Assembly: GCA_951812925.1 (NCBI GenBank)
Contig: OX638370.1
Span: forward strand, 24,171,964 to 24,235,963
From: Calliopum simillimum
Lineage: Eukaryota; Arthropoda; Insecta; Diptera; Lauxaniidae
Direction: 5' to 3'
Length of the DNA stretch: 64,000 bases
This document shows positions 23,411-34,690 of this stretch, one piece after another (position 1 is the first letter of the stretch; every line of letters starts with the position of its first letter). The notes beneath the pieces were generated by a model, which worked only from the letters and a program-made list of their open reading frames with translations, was not told where the DNA came from and searched no databases. The position numbers and the translations under genes were made by a program.

Positions 23411-26215
23411 TTTTGGCGCTCTGCTCAATGGCATAAGCCTGTATTTCACCATAGACGTTAAGCGTCTCCATGATATGTTCTTCCCATTGTTCAACTTTTT
23501 GTTCCTTATGGCTAAGAACTATTCCAGCTTGGTTTTGCAAATGTTTGACCTTGAGTAGAATACTTTAGTCTGTTGTTTTATCGATTGAAACATTTTTCTT
23601 GGATTTGTGAAGTGAGTTTCGATTTTTCTTCCTGGTCTTATTTTTCTATTCATTACCTTCACCAATCAAGCAATTGCTTAATACAGTGCTCCTATGTGGA
23701 GTCGCATATGACCGGGTGTTTTGACCCAGAGAACAATAGAATTTTCAGATGGGCTTTGATCTCAACAAAGTTAAAAGCAGTGTTCAAACATGCAATGTAT
23801 TGGAACTTGTACTCCGAGGGAATAGTCATTGGCACATTATATCTGATTCACTGCCAACAATGGATCGTGAAAGAAAGTTTTTTGCCTGCATAAGACTTAC
23901 TACTTTCTTTTTTGTTTTGAGTGAGAACCTTCTAACATATTTGTGTGGTTTAGTTTCATAAGTTTTTTTTTTTTTTAATTTTCCCGAATATGCTTTAATA
24001 TATTAATTGAAATCATTGACTTTAAGCAACTAAAGCTTTAAATTTTTTTAGACACTTTTTCCTCAAAGACATAGAACTTCAATTGAAAATTCAAATGCAG
24101 TAAATCTAATTTATGCTGTTATTGTTGTTAATGCTTTCAATTGTTGTTGTTGTTGTTGTTTTTCCTCCAATCTATCGTTGTTGTTGCTGCTGCTATTTTT
24201 TTGGATGCAATCATGGCCAACATTTTAAACACCGAACATAACCTAATCCCCAATCAATTTTGCATTCAAGCAGAATTTCCAATTCTCCTCGAAACAAAAA
24301 CCGCATCCACATCCACATTCACATCGACATTTGGAGTTCATCCTAACTCTCAATTTCCCATTTCACACAACGTCAGTTTGGCTTCATTTTATTTGGGCAG
24401 AGTATCTATGTTGTTGTTCGCATTTTTGTGACAAAATATCTATAGTTGGATTTTATCGATTCCTGGATGTATCGGTTTATTTGAAAAATGCGTGTAAAAC
24501 ATTTACATATGGATGTCTTTGTTCGAGAAACTTTGTCCATGATGTTGAGGGGCTCAGAAGAATAACAAACACAGATTTCCATCGAAAATTAATGACAAAT
24601 CAGCTCAGGGAAAAGATAAAGTACACAAACAAGTCTGGTTTGTGTAGTAACTCATTTATATCCAAGTACTCTCAAGACATTTGCACGTGACACTGAACTG
24701 AAGTATTTCATAAAAATAAGCGGGTAGATACATAACGTATCTTGAAACGAAATGTCTGAAAACTCCAACGAGACATCTTGTGCAGACTCCCAGTTTGAAC
24801 TGAACGAACTAATGGCCTCTGTTAAATACTAAAATGCAATAAAAATAGAACTACAGATATTTGCCGATATTTTTGCAACATTCTTGCATCAGTAGCGATG
24901 TCAAAGTGCACTGAAGTACGGCATTCTGAAAAATTCACACCAACAAAAACGGAAGTTAAATCAAAAATTTGGTGTGAGACAGTCATTGGAAAAGGAGAGC
25001 GAGACAAAAACTAGGCAACTAACTAAGTCAGGCTTTAGGCGGCAACCAGCAGCAGCCGCAGCAGCATTGACAATTCTTCATCAGATTATCTATAGCTATC
25101 GATGCATTCAAATACTTCATGCTGCTCGTTACGTTTACCGGCCCATGCTATGATCCATCCAATCTATCTATCCATCTATCTGGCTATATATCTTCATCCT
25201 ATACAAATGCAAGCTGTTCTTTACCTATGAAGATTTATTTTTTTTTTTTGACACGGCTCAGTAAAGCGTCAACATTGCTACTGTTCATATTGGGGGAAGA
25301 GGGGATTTAAGGAGCAGGTTTCGGTAGGTAGGTACATACATGAATATATGTATAGGACCTACGTACATACCTATATTTCATTTTCATTCTCACTTTGTGT
25401 GTTGTGACGGCTGTGAAATGACATCATCATCAACATCAGCTGTGTAGTTTCATACTGACTGCCCAGTTTTCAAATCGTTTTGCTTCGTCGTCACACATAT
25501 AACGACGACAGCGTTACTGTAAGTGTATGCGTTCTGTTTCGGTTCCACATACATCATTAGGTTGCGTATTTCCTTCCTCTTCCAGCGAGTCTCGGTCGGT
25601 ACACTCAACGAAAAAGAGTTGTGGTAAATACATATAACAACACTTGTCATTCTTGGTCACTTCATATAGATGTTTGCAAATATGTATATTTGAATATGTG
25701 GACATATTTTCAGAAAATAACTAGCAGAACATTATCCCGGTGGCATTTTTGAGTGACATTATTCATTTTGATGTTGAAATCAATGAATTATAAAGACAAT
25801 AACACGATCATAGCGCACTTCACATAAAATTTTGCGAAATGATTTCTTCATCGATGAATCATAACTTTTGAAATATTCCAAATTAGTGATATATCTGTTA
25901 TAAGTCATCAACAAATTAAAAGTCTGCATGACCCCGTCCATTACGTGTCGCTTTCAAAGAGAAAAAGCCACTAACGATGAGTAAAAGTCGTGAATGTTAT
26001 TGTGTCAAATTTATTAATGACAACTCGATGACATCTTCCTCTAGCTGTCACTCAAAAGTGTACGTATTGCTAAATTATTCAAAAAATAATTTATAAGAGC
26101 CGCTACTACACTCACGACTCGATGACATTATCAGTATATGTCATCAGTGATTTTTGCAACATTTGTTCCGAAAAGTTAATGCATGAAGTCAAATTCTCCG
26201 CTATTTGTCACCGAT
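23411..26215. other. No gene identified
   Basis: Less repetitive than its neighbours. Apart from the (GTT)n tract listed separately it has an ATCT-rich tract (25158-25185) and CAGCAGC tracts (25038-25066). Overlapping frames at 23573-23961 and 24141-24690 have no recognisable domain. Between 25740 and 26180 the sequence repeats GAGTGACA- and GATGACAT-like pieces in both orientations, possibly a decayed foldback. Confidence 0.4.
24137..24196. repeat. (GTT)n microsatellite
   Basis: TTGTTGTTGTTGTTGTT runs interrupted by TTTCCTCC, continuing as TTGTTGTTGCTGCTGC. Such tracts are common in fly noncoding DNA. Confidence 0.9.
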
Positions 26216-26479
26216 ATATCGTGGGGTTAAAACTACAACTAGACATCTACATGTACTGACATTTTGAGTTAAGTATACAAAAACATGAAGAAAAAACGGA
26301 TCTATGGCCCAGTTTATTCGGTTTTTTGATATGTAGTCCTCATCCAATTTAACATAAAGAATAAAAAGTAGAAAACTGCAAAATCCCATACAAAAAACGA
26401 AATTCAAAAAACTTAAAACGCTTTTTTCTCAAAACATGAAAAATGTAGATGTCTATTTGTAGTTTTAACCCGACGATAT
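26216..26479. mobile_element. Foldback MITE, 264 bp
   Basis: Arms of about 40 bp: ATATCGTGGGGTTAAAACTA leading into ACAACTAGACATCTACAT at the left, and the inverse ATGTAGATGTCTATTTGTAG leading into TTTTAACCCGACGATAT at the right, differing at two or three positions. Non-coding interior; no clear target duplication. Confidence 0.65.
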
Positions 26480-26739
26480 GAGGAATTCTCAAAAATTATG
26501 GAATTCTACAGTTTTTGAGGCACATTCACCAAACTTGGTGGAGAGGTCACTTTTTATATTAGAATCAAAAATTGGAACGGTACACGTCACGAAAAAAATA
26601 GTAAAAAAAGTTACGCATATATATATGAAGCAAAACAAGTGTACCAGCTGAAAATTTTTTTGTCTCCGGTTTCGCTCAAATTTGGCAATATAGTAGTCCT
26701 GGTATACAAAACCAATATTCCGGGATGATTTGACCCTAG

Positions 26740-26841
26740 TACCCTTTATTGTTAAAATACAGGATGTTGAAGTTGGCACCTTTTTATGAAAATTACTATA
26801 AATGCCAATTTCAACACCCTATATTTTAACAATAAATGGTA
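26740..26841. repeat. Short palindrome (hairpin MITE)
   Basis: The left arm TACCCTTTATTGTTAAAATA with CAGGATGTTGAAGTTGGCA (26740-26778) and the inverse right arm (26803-26841) flank a 24-bp loop. About 34 of 38 arm positions pair. A transcript would fold into a long double-stranded stem. It sits directly downstream of the RTE-like element. Confidence 0.7.
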
Positions 26842-26879
26842 CAAGGACCATTGTATATGTGTGTATTCTCCTTTAACTC

Positions 26880-27341
26880 CTAGGAGGAGCATAGGGCCAA
26901 TATGAAACATCTCCATTCGTCGCGATCCCTTGCGATGACTTTGATCTCTTGCCACGACTTTCTTGATTCTTGGATTTCCTTTTCCAGCGACCTTTTCCAG
27001 TTAGTTTTGGGTATACCACGTGCTCTACTGCCTTTTGGATTCCACTCAAGAGCCTGGCGACAAACTTTGCTGTGTGGTTTCCGGAGAGTGTGACCAATCC
27101 GTCCCCATTTGCGCAGCTTGACTTCATATGCTATAGCCCTCTGATTGCATTGTTGATGTAGCTCGGCATTTGATATAGTGCGAGGCCACCAAATCTTTAG
27201 TATACGCCTTAAGCATTTGTTGACGAATACTTGCAGCTTGTTCGTTAGTTGTTCAGTAACAAGCCATATTTCGCACCCATATAACAAAACCGATTTCACA
27301 TTCGAATTAAAAATGCGCACTTTCGTCTTGAAGAAGACCAT
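26880..27341 (-). pseudogene. RTE-like protein, C-terminal domain
   Basis: 153-codon frame with FNSNVKSVLLYGCEIW, VNKCLRRILKIWWPRTISN, RKWGRIGHTLRKP, ALEWNPKGSRARGIPKTNW and IARDRDEWRCF. This is the conserved domain after the reverse transcriptase of this group. The frame starts at an internal Met where it joins the deletion breakpoint and stops 20 bp before the 3' tail. It is collinear with the truncated copy at 12236-12470. Confidence 0.8.
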
Positions 27342-27547
27342 ATTTTGTTCAGTTGAGCAAACGCGCCTTTTGCCAGATAATCTGCGGGCGATATAGTAAA
27401 GCTGCCTGAGATTTTGAACATTTGCAGCGCTTTCGGCTTCGCTCGCGAGGTTGTTGTACGTTCTTCTTTTGTCCTGTCTGCACGATCGCCCGACTTCTTT
27501 ACTGAGAGAGTTAAGGACCTTTTCGGCGACGTTCTTTGCGCTCTAGT

Positions 27548-28390
27548 TTAAGCGTCGTCTCTCAGTTTTTTTGCGCTTCTTCTTTTTTCAACAAGACCCC
27601 GCGTTTCCTCGCTCATCCAGTGCTTCTTTTTCAAGGGACAAAACCCAAGTATTTTTTCACTGGAGCTTAAGAACGCCGTCTTAACTGCCCTCCATGATGT
27701 TTCAATACTTCCACCACAATCAAACGAAGCTGTTTTAAGTTCTTCAACGAAAGATGTGCGTATCTCGTCGTTCTTAAGCTTAAGCACGTCGAATTTTTTT
27801 GCTACAGATTGTTCGCTGGGACGATTATTAGCGGCAAGTTTTAGTCGAATGACCGCGACAAGAAGATGATGGTCGGAGCCTATGTCAGCGGCCTTCTGTA
27901 CTCGTATGTCCAGAAGACTCCCTCTCCATTTTCTGCTAATGCAGAAATGGTCGATTTGGTTTTCAGTGATGTTGTTTGGAGACACCTAAGTAGCTTTATG
28001 GCATTTTTTGTGTGGGAATAGCGTACCTCTAACGACAAGACCGGCTGCATTGCAGGCGTCGATTGGAAGCTCTCCATTGTCGTTTCTCGCACCCAAACCA
28101 TGTTTTCTAATCATGTGCTCCAGGTTAAGGTTTTCTGAGCCTACTTTGGCATTCAAATCGCCCATAACCATTATGATGTCGTTCTTGTGAGCACTGTTTA
28201 TTACTGCAGCGAGCTGGCTGTAGAATTCATCTTTGGTTTCCCTCTCTGCCAACTCGGTGGGCGCGTATGCTTGGAAGATGGTAATATTTCTTGCGGGGGT
28301 TCGAAATCTGCACCAAATGAGCATTTCGTTTACAGCTTTCCATTCCATAACTGCCTTTACTGCAGTTTTACTTAACCGATCTATCTGCAC
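27548..28390 (-). pseudogene. RTE-like endonuclease, remainder
   Basis: Two frames in one register, separated only by a TAG at 27986-27988 that replaces a Trp codon (HKAT-stop-SPNNIT). The first (28390-27986) has FQAYAPTELAERETKDEFY and MGDLNAKVGSENLN, the central catalytic strands. The second (27985-27548) has TENQIDHFCISRKWRG and ADIGSDHHLLVAVIRLKL, the NxxDH and SDHH catalytic motifs, followed by a Lys-rich linker and a stop. All the endonuclease catalytic motifs are still readable, so decay is moderate and probably recent compared with the LINE remnants elsewhere. It resembles proteins often annotated as craniofacial development protein 2-like. Confidence 0.8.
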
Positions 28391-28686
28391 TCGCTTAATC
28401 CCAATATCTCAAGGTTGAATTTGTGGAGTTCTCTTACGGCTTGGTGTATTTTGCCTGGTTCATTAAGAGTTCGGACATTCCAAGAGCCGATGCGTGTTCG
28501 AGTTTTCATCGAAAGGATTTTAAAATTTTGACGAACCATATTGGTTCCAGTTATAGAAGAATCATTCCTAACTATGCATGTTTCTTGCACCTCCAAGTCC
28601 GATGTGCATGCTGCCGAAGCAGATGGATTAACCACACTCTGGTGCGTACCACTTGGAGAGTAGTTTTCCATCGTTTTTCGATCCAT
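28381..28686 (-). pseudogene. RTE-like endonuclease, N-terminal part
   Basis: 101-codon frame. A poorly conserved leader (residues 1-61) precedes RIGSWNVRTLNEPGKIHQAV and ILGLSECR, the first strands of an APE-type endonuclease (the NxRT and the catalytic E of SEC/TET type). A stop follows directly at ECR, where relatives continue with Trp, and the text then jumps to the next fragment with roughly 30-45 codons missing. It would nick target DNA in an intact element; here it is broken. Confidence 0.75.
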
Positions 28687-29125
28687 GCTTCATTAGTATA
28701 ATCTCTCTGCAACGCCCCACGCAGTAAGTTACAAGCTTAAAGCTGCATCCGGCAAGCGCTGCAACTATAGTGGCCAAATTCACTTTCAATTTCAGCCGCC
28801 CAATCTGGAACAGACGCTGACCTGGGAGCCGCCTACTTTGGGTCAGACGCTTCGGGATTTTGACAAGATGCTTATTTTAAGGCGGCATCGAGTCGCCATG
28901 TCAGAGCCAGTTACGGGCCTTGTGGGTTTTTCTTTCGAGGCGCAACGCTGTCCAAAGCTACACCCTTCCACACACTGGCTGGTCACCAGCTTTTAGTCGC
29001 CTTATTCGACAGGCATGCTTACCTCGGGCATATTCTGACCCTTTACCCGCAGGGTAAGGTAGTTAGATAGTATCATAAAAAAAAAGTTCGAATGACCGCC
29101 CCCAGTTTGAAAGTTAGGATTGGAA

Positions 29126-29329
29126 GAATTTTAAGGAAAAAAACATATTTTTCGGTCTTTAAATTCGATGCGGTTTTGTTATTTTGAACGAAATGTAGTT
29201 CATGTTTAGGCATTTACAACGAAATACTATACTTGTTGATCGGACGTCAAATGGCGGAGGTATAAGAAAAAACAAAACCGCATCGAATTTAGAGGCCGAA
29301 AAAAAAAATGTTTTTTTTCCTTAAAATTC
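29126..29329. mobile_element. Foldback MITE, 204 bp
   Basis: The left arm (29126-29184) passes through TTTTTCGGTCTTTAAATTCG and ATGCGGTTTTGTT. The right arm (29266-29329) is its inverse, ACAAAACCGCATCGAATTT and then GGCCGAAAAA. The arms reach about 55 bp around an 80-bp centre. No target duplication could be fixed. Confidence 0.7.
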
Positions 29330-30304
29330 TTAAGAACATAAACGATTCAAATCGTAATATATAACAGCCTTTTTTGAGTCTTTTCCAAACAAGTATTGTC
29401 CTAAAAATATGGACACTCAGAAATGATAAGTTTTCCCTTATATGTGATGAAATGTAATAATTGGAATATCAACACACAAATTTCTTCATGTGTAGGTATT
29501 TGTCTATGTGCGTAAAGGTATGTTGCAACTTTTGCTGCATGCATCAAGAGATCAGTTGTTGTTTTTTGTCATTTGTGTCGTTGTTGTTGTTGTTGTTTTG
29601 TTATGTTGTTCTGTTGTTGTTTTCATTGTTAAATCCATTGTTGTTGTTGTTGTTGTTGTTCTTGTGGTATAGCGTCAAAAGTCTATAGTCAGAAATAAAT
29701 CATTGACATGCAACGCATTAATCATAGACCTACTAACCATAGTTAGTGGGTTGCTGGTGGCATCCAACAGCAGCAGCAGCATCTAAGAAGCGCAAAGAGT
29801 GGTGTTTTTTGCGAACAGTGAGAAAGCACAACACACAGGCGAAGAATCAAAGAATCAAAGATTGGCAAACAAGTGAATAGTTTGGTTTGCTAGATACAGG
29901 ATAATCCTTTTGCTTAGTGATAGAGGAGTGGAGAAGGGGTAGTGGGGTATGCATGATGTGCAACAGTGCGGCATATGAAATATGTATGTGCGTTCGTTGC
30001 TTAGTACAACCCTTGGTCAGTCATATACTCATTCATTCATTTGAATGATTTTTGATGCAATTCATTCTTTAGCTGATTCCTCAACATCTGCCATATGTGT
30101 AAATGCATCTGTTTTCTATAACAATGAAGTGGATCTTCTTTTTGTTTTGTTTTACTGGTGATGTGTGATTTAAGTAATTTGTTGGTTCCAAAAAAGGTTA
30201 ATTGATTTTATGGAAAACTCGCTACTCTAAGGAAGGCAAACTAAGGATTAAGAAGATTTCAGATTCCAAAAATTCCCGAAACTTAACAGTAATTGTTTGA
30301 TTTA
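29330..30304. other. No gene identified; (GTT)n tracts
   Basis: Two GTTGTTGTT tracts (about 29578-29598 and 29638-29660) and a CAGCAGCAGC run at 29768-29782. The 75-codon frame at 29461-29688 is largely poly-Leu from the (GTT)n/(TTG)n tract. Confidence 0.5.
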
Positions 30305-31345
30305 ATTAAATTTTAGATAATTAATTTGATCGATATGATTCGATTTGATTCGATTAATTCGATTTGATTCGACTTAATTCGAATTGATTCGATTTGATTC
30401 AATTTGGTTCAATATGATTCGTTTTGAATCGATTCGATAAGATTTAGTTCGATTTGATGGGATTTGATTCGATTAATTTGATTCGTTTTGATACGATTCG
30501 ATTGGATTCGATTTGATGTGGTTTGATTTGAATTGAATCGATTTTGTTTGTTTTGTTTCGGTTTGATTCGATTAAATCAATTTCATTCGATTAAATTCGA
30601 ATTGAATCAATTTAATTCAATTTATATGTTTTGATTCGATTTGTTTCGATATGATTTGAATTAAATCGATTTGATTCGATTTGAATCGATTTGGTTTGAT
30701 TTGATTTGATGTTGTTTGAATCGATTTGATTCGATTTGATTCAATCTGATTCGATGTGATTCGATTAAATTTGAATTGATTCGATTTGATTCGGTTTAAT
30801 TCGATTAGATTCGAATTGATTCCATATGATTCCATATTATTCGATTTGATTCGTGTTGATTTTATTTTATTCAATTGGATTCGATTTGATTCGCCCCAAT
30901 TTGATTCGATTGAATTCCTTTTGATTCAATTAAATTCGATTTGATTCAAATTGAAAGGATTAAATTCGATTTCATTCAATTTGGTTCAATTTGACTGTTT
31001 TATGACCTCGAAAACTTTGCAATACAATTTGATTCGATTCGATACGTTCTGATCGGATTCGATTAGATTTGGTTTGATTTCATTGGATTTGGTTCGATTT
31101 GATTCGATTCGATGCGACTTAATTCGATTCGATTTGATTTAATTTTACTCAATTTTATTTGTTTCAATTCGATTTGATTCGATTTGATTCATTTTGATTC
31201 GATTTGATTCATTTTGATTCGATTTGATACGATTTGGTTCGATTTGATTCGATTTTATTCGATTTGATTCGATTTGATTCTATTTGTTTTGATTTGCTTC
31301 GATTTGATTGGATTCGATTGGATTATGTTTGATTCGATTTGACTG
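30305..31345. repeat. 1-kb array of 10-bp GATTCGATTT
   Basis: Around a hundred degenerate copies of GATTYGATTT, best preserved at 31170-31290. One non-repeat interruption lies at about 30990-31025 (TGACTGTTTTATGACCTCG), and a similar phrase (TGACTGAGTTATGTC) closes the array at 31341, hinting at a larger unit that includes this phrase. A small outlier patch lies at 33010-33048. The 85-codon minus frame (Asn/Gln/Ile/Lys/Ser-rich) is a by-product. Confidence 0.9.
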
Positions 31346-32498
31346 AGTTATGTCTTATCTATTGACCGAAAACTACAAAACAAATTTTGGCGCCAAAGCT
31401 TTGAGTAAACTCCACCAAAAGTCACTGGACAAAAGTCATCCAGAAATCGGGAAATAAAAGACCCATCGCAAAGAATCGTATTAAATGTAGGCGCATGCAA
31501 ATTTATTGACTTAACACACAATTCAAATGTCAGCATGAACATTGATAACAAAAGCAAAGCATACCCTGAGGCGCCAAACAAATTGAGAAAATCTTCAGAA
31601 AGCATTTATCAATAAAAATTAGAAACCCAAAGTGAAGTTTGCCGACACAGACACACACGTAGCATGAAATATGAATAAGGATATATAGCTAACAGTAAAC
31701 ATAAATATTTGCCATAATTTGTTGTGGGTTTTCCTACTCAATTTTTTTTTTTTTTTTTTTTTCATTCACTAAATTGGTACTTGTGAACGCGAATCGCCCG
31801 ATTTATAACAAAAATTTGTGGTAGGAAAGAAAGCGACCAAATTTCGCCTAGAGCAACAGTTACCACAATGTGGCACGCCTGCTGATAAGCAAAGCTACAG
31901 TGAACAACAACAGCAAAAACAAGTCAAAACAGCGATATGAACAGCAACGAAAAGTAGAGAGTTTTTTGTTTTTTGACTGGCAAATTTGATGTTGGCGAAG
32001 TTATGGCATACTCTAGGGGAATTTTGTGAATACTTTTTTTTAATACCGTTTGAGGCAATTAAAACTTTTTAGAACAAGATCAGCAATGAGTCAAACACAT
32101 CATGGAAACATGAAATTGGAAATGAAATAAAAAGCATAGCATACTTCAAGGCAAGCATAACATTGTTAAATATGCTCCATTGTAGCTGTTGCTATTGTTG
32201 TTATCAGCACTTCCTGCGGTCAAAATGTTCAAAAAAGTGTAGTTGCTGTCATACAATGAAAAGGACTGCAACAACTATAGTTCAAAATATGATTTTAAAG
32301 TTTCTGTGAAATGTGAATATGTTACAAAAATCTTAAAGCATTAAATTGTAGCGATTTTTACGTATATTCTGATTTAAAATGAAAAGAAAAAGAAAAAATT
32401 TTAAATAATTGCTGACATATTTTTTCGCAATTTTTTTGTTTATCCAATCTCTATCCAAAGTTTTGTTGGAAATGCTGCTTATATATAAGCATATACAT
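31346..32498. other. No gene identified
   Basis: Contains a poly(T) run (31742-31762) and an 85-codon minus frame (31348-31605) without a known domain. Confidence 0.4.
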
Positions 32499-32500
32499 TA

Positions 32501-32815
32501 GGCCGGGTCAATTTGTTCGGGAGGCGAAAAATTGGCAAAGAGTATAGCAACAAAAAAATCTATGGAAAATTCTAAAAAACTTTGCCCAAGAAACCATGGG
32601 TCTAAAATCAATATCGAGCCGCCGTAAATTGCGTTGAAGTTTTGTATGAAGTACTTTAAAATATAACAAGAAAAATAAAAAATTAAAATTTTTTTTTACT
32701 TGTTTCGTATAAAATTATTCAAATTCGATATTGATTTTAGACCCATGGTTTCTTGGAATTTTTCGTAGATTGTTTTGTTGCTATACTCTTTGCCGCAAAA
32801 TAATTTGACCCGGCC
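32501..32815. mobile_element. Palindromic TA-GGCCGGGTC-type MITE, copy 3
   Basis: TA on each side; left end GGCCGGGTCAATTTG, right end AATTTGACCCGGCC. The arms run about 100 bp inward: GCAAAGAGTATAGCAACAAA and AAACCATGGGTCTAAAATCA on the left, each with its inverse on the right. It shares the terminus, but not the arms, with the copies at 20849 and 39790, so it is a distinct subfamily. Confidence 0.85.
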
Positions 32816-33517
32816 TAATATACATATATATAAAGACCTTTCATTTTAAGAAGTTATTACATCTGATGTTTTCAGTTTAATTAGCCGTTATTGGAAACAT
32901 CGAGAAAATTCTACCTAACACCGGCAGATGCAAATATATGTAAAGCATTACACATTTAGCAAGTACGTAAATTTTTTAGATAACTACCGCACTGTGAGAA
33001 ACAAGGACCTCTTTGACTCGATTTGATACAATCTGATTTGATTTGACTGCAATAATTTTCGCATATGCTATACAATAGACTGATTCAAAAGAAAAAAACG
33101 TTTTTAGAAATTACACGATTATGTAAACATCTGAATGATTGTGTCAAAAAATTAGCTGATTTTTATTTTTTTGAAGGTAATTTAGAGATTGCTCAACGTC
33201 GTTTTATGCAAAATATCGGATTGATGCGGTTTTTTTATTAAGATCTTTAAAACGCTTGGAGTGAGCCGTACAATATATCAAATTTTTTGTCCTGAATCAG
33301 AGTACTTATATAAAAAAAAAGTAAAAGTTGGAACTAACCAGATATTGTTTTTTTAACCTTAAATATACACAAAAAAAAGTATTTTCGATATTTCACACTA
33401 CTACAAAACTCTTTTAATTTTGGTTAAACTTTGTTGTTCTAAGGTCATCGTGCAATCACGCTAGAAACAACCTGTCAGCCTACCATATCCCGTTCTAATG
33501 GGTCTTAAAACCAAAAA
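32816..33517. other. No gene identified
   Basis: Includes the small GATTTGATT patch at 33010-33048 and a TATACACAAAAAAAAG at 33364 that resembles the terminus of the 1552-2548 foldback. Confidence 0.4.
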
Positions 33518-33519
33518 TA

Positions 33520-34217
33520 ACCCTGTACAACCCCCACAAGTGGGTAATTTTTGCCCTTTTCTTAAAAAGGTACAAATATGACACCCAAAACAGGGAAATA
33601 TTGAGTCAGTATGTGCTACAGAAATATTTGCTATAAAATTTCACTACTAGTTTCTAAACACGTAAAGGTCGAAATTTGAGCCCGAAACCAAAAAAATTGT
33701 TCAAATCCATTAGGGCTTTTCACATTGCATATTAATTACATCCCTGACGCGCTTTCCTTTAGTTTTAAGAATTTTTCCTCTTTGATAACTCTAAATCAAA
33801 TTTTTTTAGGATATTTTTGCAAATTTTTTTAACCCATTGTGGCTAAATTTTAGAAAAGGGGGTCAAAAAGACCCATAAAAACAGGATATAATGGGTTAGT
33901 GTGTTCTAGGAAAATGATTCTTGTGTGATTTCGTTATGATCTTGTGAGAACGAGTTTTGTCCAAATTTTAGTTTTAGAGTTTTGCAGTTGGGTGAAATTT
34001 GGAAAATATTTACTGTTAGAACTGCTTACTGATTTTAACGATTTTTTTGCTTTCGGAATAAAATTTTGCTTTTTTAGTGTTTAGCAACTAGCAGTGAAAT
34101 TGTATAGCAAATATTTCTGTAGTACATACTGACTCAATTATCCCCTGTTTAGGTGTCATTTTTGTACCTTTTTAAGAAAAGGGCAAAAATGACCCACATG
34201 TTGGGGTTGTACAGGGT
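33520..34217. mobile_element. Foldback element, 698 bp
   Basis: TA flanks the ends ACCCTGTACAACCCC and GGGGTTGTACAGGGT. Arms of about 145 bp match through TTTTTGCCCTTTTCTTAAAA, CAGTATGTGCTACAGAAATA and TTTCACTACTAG on the left and their inverses on the right. The interior has a further small inverted pair around AACCCATTGTGG and GGGGGTCAAAAAGACCC near 33830-33900. The plus frame at 34153-34386 begins inside the right arm and is not a gene. Confidence 0.8.
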
Positions 34218-34690
34218 TAAAATTTTCTACAAAAATATTCACCGCAATATCTTGCATAAGTTTGCTGAACACATGATACACCTCAGATGTAAGGATCATG
34301 TAGTTAAATTCATCGATTTAACACAAGAATGCGGTATTTTTGTTTTTTTCATTGCAATCAGACAGGTTTTTGCCGATAGAGAATAGGTACAAATTTTCAA
34401 ATAAGTCAGAAAAATTAATCTTCATATCCTCCGGACTTCACAGGGACTTCCCAAATCCAAAAAATTTTGTTTTTTTTTTTAATAATTTTCAGAAGATTTT
34501 ATCTCTAATGCTGTTACATAAACGATATGAAGCATCCAAGTAGCACGTGTGACAAATTTTTAAGTTTTTAGAAATGTCAAAGAACATTTAGTTCATTGGC
34601 TTATTTTCCTACGGGTTGCTTAGATAAAATGGGGCACCCAGGTGCAGTTGGTCCTCGCTGGTATAGCTTTTCTTGTAGCTATAGGCTCAT
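34218..34690. other. No gene identified
   Basis: AT-rich spacer between the foldback and the second DINE-1-like element. Confidence 0.4.

Larger units (their letters stand above)
26861..29060 (-). mobile_element. RTE-like non-LTR retrotransposon, internally deleted
   Basis: The 5' leader on the minus strand (about 28700-29060) includes CGAGGTAAGCATGCCTGTCG and AGGCGACTAAAAGC. Endonuclease pieces follow (28686 to 27548), then a short linker and the protein C-terminus (27341 to 26880), ending with the tail GGAGAATACACACATAT. Distance and sequence show that the palm and fingers of the reverse transcriptase, including the YADD block, are missing: text equivalent to the region before RT (about 27370-27545) is followed almost at once by the post-RT segment SNVKSVLLYGCE. 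The element could not move itself. The family carries no RNase H, unlike the LINE remnant at 10947. Confidence 0.8.

Noticed and set aside
28008..28418. Plus-strand frames over the RTE-like endonuclease as genes
   Set aside because: They are antisense shadows of the endonuclease text, which carries the recognisable motifs on the minus strand.
30617..30874. 85-codon Asn/Ile/Ser-rich minus frame
   Set aside because: Direct translation of the GATTCGATTT array.
31348..31605. 85-codon minus frame with hydrophobic segment as a small membrane protein
   Set aside because: No homology that I recognise and no supporting signals; cannot be separated from chance.
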